A stretch of 33,204 bases of DNA from the NCBI GenBank assembly GCA_026988815.1, contig JALSKP010000808.1, positions 1-33,204 of the forward strand, given 5' to 3'. The notes under the pieces were generated by a model. That model was not told where the DNA came from. It worked only from the letters and a program-made list of their open reading frames with translations, and searched no databases. This DNA comes from Myxococcales bacterium (lineage in GTDB: Bacteria; Myxococcota_A; Bradymonadia; Bradymonadales; Bradymonadaceae). The first letter of the stretch is position 1. The number at the start of each line of letters is the position of its first letter. Positions 32,555-33,204 of the stretch are shown here, piece by piece. A program made the position numbers and the translations under genes.

Positions 32555-33204
32555 ATGACCGAATTTGATCACTTTAGTTCAAGCCTTTTTAGCTTTCTAA
32601 AAGATTTAGAAGCAAATAACAATCGCGATTGGTTCAACGCACGCAAAGATAAATACGAGGATAAAATTCGGACCCCTGCCTTAGAGTTCGTCCGATCGAT
32701 GGAAGATCCTCTTCTAAACATATCACCTCATTTTATGGCCAGTGATAAGAAATCGGGGGGTTCGTTATTGAGAATCTACCGTGACCTTCGTTTTGGGAAA
32801 GACAAGCGTCCCTATAAAAATAATGTCGGTATTCAATTCAAACACGAAGATGGAAAAGATATTCACGCCCCCGGATACTATCTTCATCTGGCCAACGATG
32901 GTTGTTTTTTAGGACTCGGAATGTGGGGACCTGCAACCAAAGTACTCTTCAAAATAAGAACGCGGATCGTCGAAGATCCAAAAGCCTACAACAAAATCAT
33001 CAATGCAAAAGCATTCAAAGACACGTTTGAACTGAAGGGAACATCTTTGAAACGCGCGCCCAAGGGATTTGATCCAAACGATCCGATGATCATGGAGTTA
33101 CGTCGCAAATCCTTTATTGCCATAAAATTCTACACAAAAAAAGAAATAACCCAGAAGGGATTTAAGAAACAAATCACCAAAGATTTTAAGACAGGAAACG
33201 CGTT
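32555..33204 (+). CDS. DUF2461 (TIGR02453) family protein, cut by window edge
   Basis: The visible 216 residues start at ATG 32555 with TEFDHFSSSLFSFLKDLEANNNRDWF, and contain NNNRDWFNARKDKYE and LRIYRDLRFGKDKRPYKNN, the hallmarks of DUF2461 (the N-R-x-W-F and R-D-x-R-F-x-x-D-K-x-P-Y-K patterns). The family is of unknown biochemical function and is widespread. Full length is usually about 220-230 residues, so only the end is missing. Confidence 0.9.
   Translation, partial: MTEFDHFSSSLFSFLKDLEANNNRDWFNARKDKYEDKIRTPALEFVRSMEDPLLNISPHFMASDKKSGGSLLRIYRDLRFGKDKRPYKNNVGIQFKHEDGKDIHAPGYYLHLANDGCFLGLGMWGPATKVLFKIRTRIVEDPKAYNKIINAKAFKDTFELKGTSLKRAPKGFDPNDPMIMELRRKSFIAIKFYTKKEITQKGFKKQITKDFKTGNA

Overview
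The window is a 33 kb piece of a bacterial chromosome from a Gram-negative (two-membrane) organism of moderate GC content. Eight predicted lipoproteins with clear lipoboxes, two outer-membrane-type barrel proteins and FeoAB point to a diderm. The Asn-Asn-Gly repeat lipoprotein, the PEGA lipoprotein, the CBM9-like lipoprotein and the remains of a DUF1552 gene are reminiscent of myxobacterial, bradymonad or Bdellovibrio-type lineages (former Deltaproteobacteria). That placement is an inference from gene style, not from a marker phylogeny. There are no rRNA or tRNA genes, no CRISPR array, no transposase gene and no prophage.

Layout. 1-2455 (+): the end of yidC, then jag and mnmE. This is the classic origin-proximal block, but Jag carries a very long histone H1-like Lys/Ala tail. 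2463-4268 (-): an APC-type transporter with a soluble tail. 4476-6094 (+): glyoxalase I and two unknown proteins. 6123-7370 (-): a lipoprotein serpin with a degenerate reactive loop. 7637-13092 (+): mutS, a CBM9-like lipoprotein, a small membrane protein and an MhpD-like hydratase in tight order. 13233-13856 (+): a Cys-rich lipoprotein with an NNG repeat, closed by a terminator. 13991-16425 (+): two overlapping PPK2 polyphosphate kinase genes and an alpha/beta hydrolase, closed by a second terminator. 16749-21769 (-): two tandem tiny paralogous membrane proteins, two tandem cyclophilin lipoproteins (one frameshifted), a Nudix hydrolase, and a class III aminotransferase overlapping an outer-membrane protein gene. 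21844-26312 (+): a small unknown protein, then a probable metal-uptake group: barrel protein, HMA-domain lipoprotein, NHL-repeat lipoprotein, and feoA-feoB behind a good Fur box. 26335-30018 (-): clpX, PEGA lipoprotein, CoA-binding protein and an RlmD-like RNA methyltransferase fused to a pseudouridine-synthase-like tail. 30369-31125 (+): a broken DUF1552 gene. 31170-32484 (-): a cobalamin-type binding protein without a signal peptide and an unknown membrane-anchored protein. 32555 to the end (+): a DUF2461 gene cut by the window edge.

How the genes fit together. Housekeeping genes (yidC, jag, mnmE, mutS, clpX) are mixed with envelope and metal functions. The most coherent system is 22161-26312, where a barrel, a periplasmic-type HMA lipoprotein and an NHL lipoprotein precede Fur-controlled ferrous iron transport. 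The most unusual single genes are the H1-tailed Jag, the methyltransferase/pseudouridine-synthase-like fusion, the paired mini membrane proteins and the serpin with a shortened loop. Two copies of a short palindromic REP-like element lie between genes, at 7487 and 16512.
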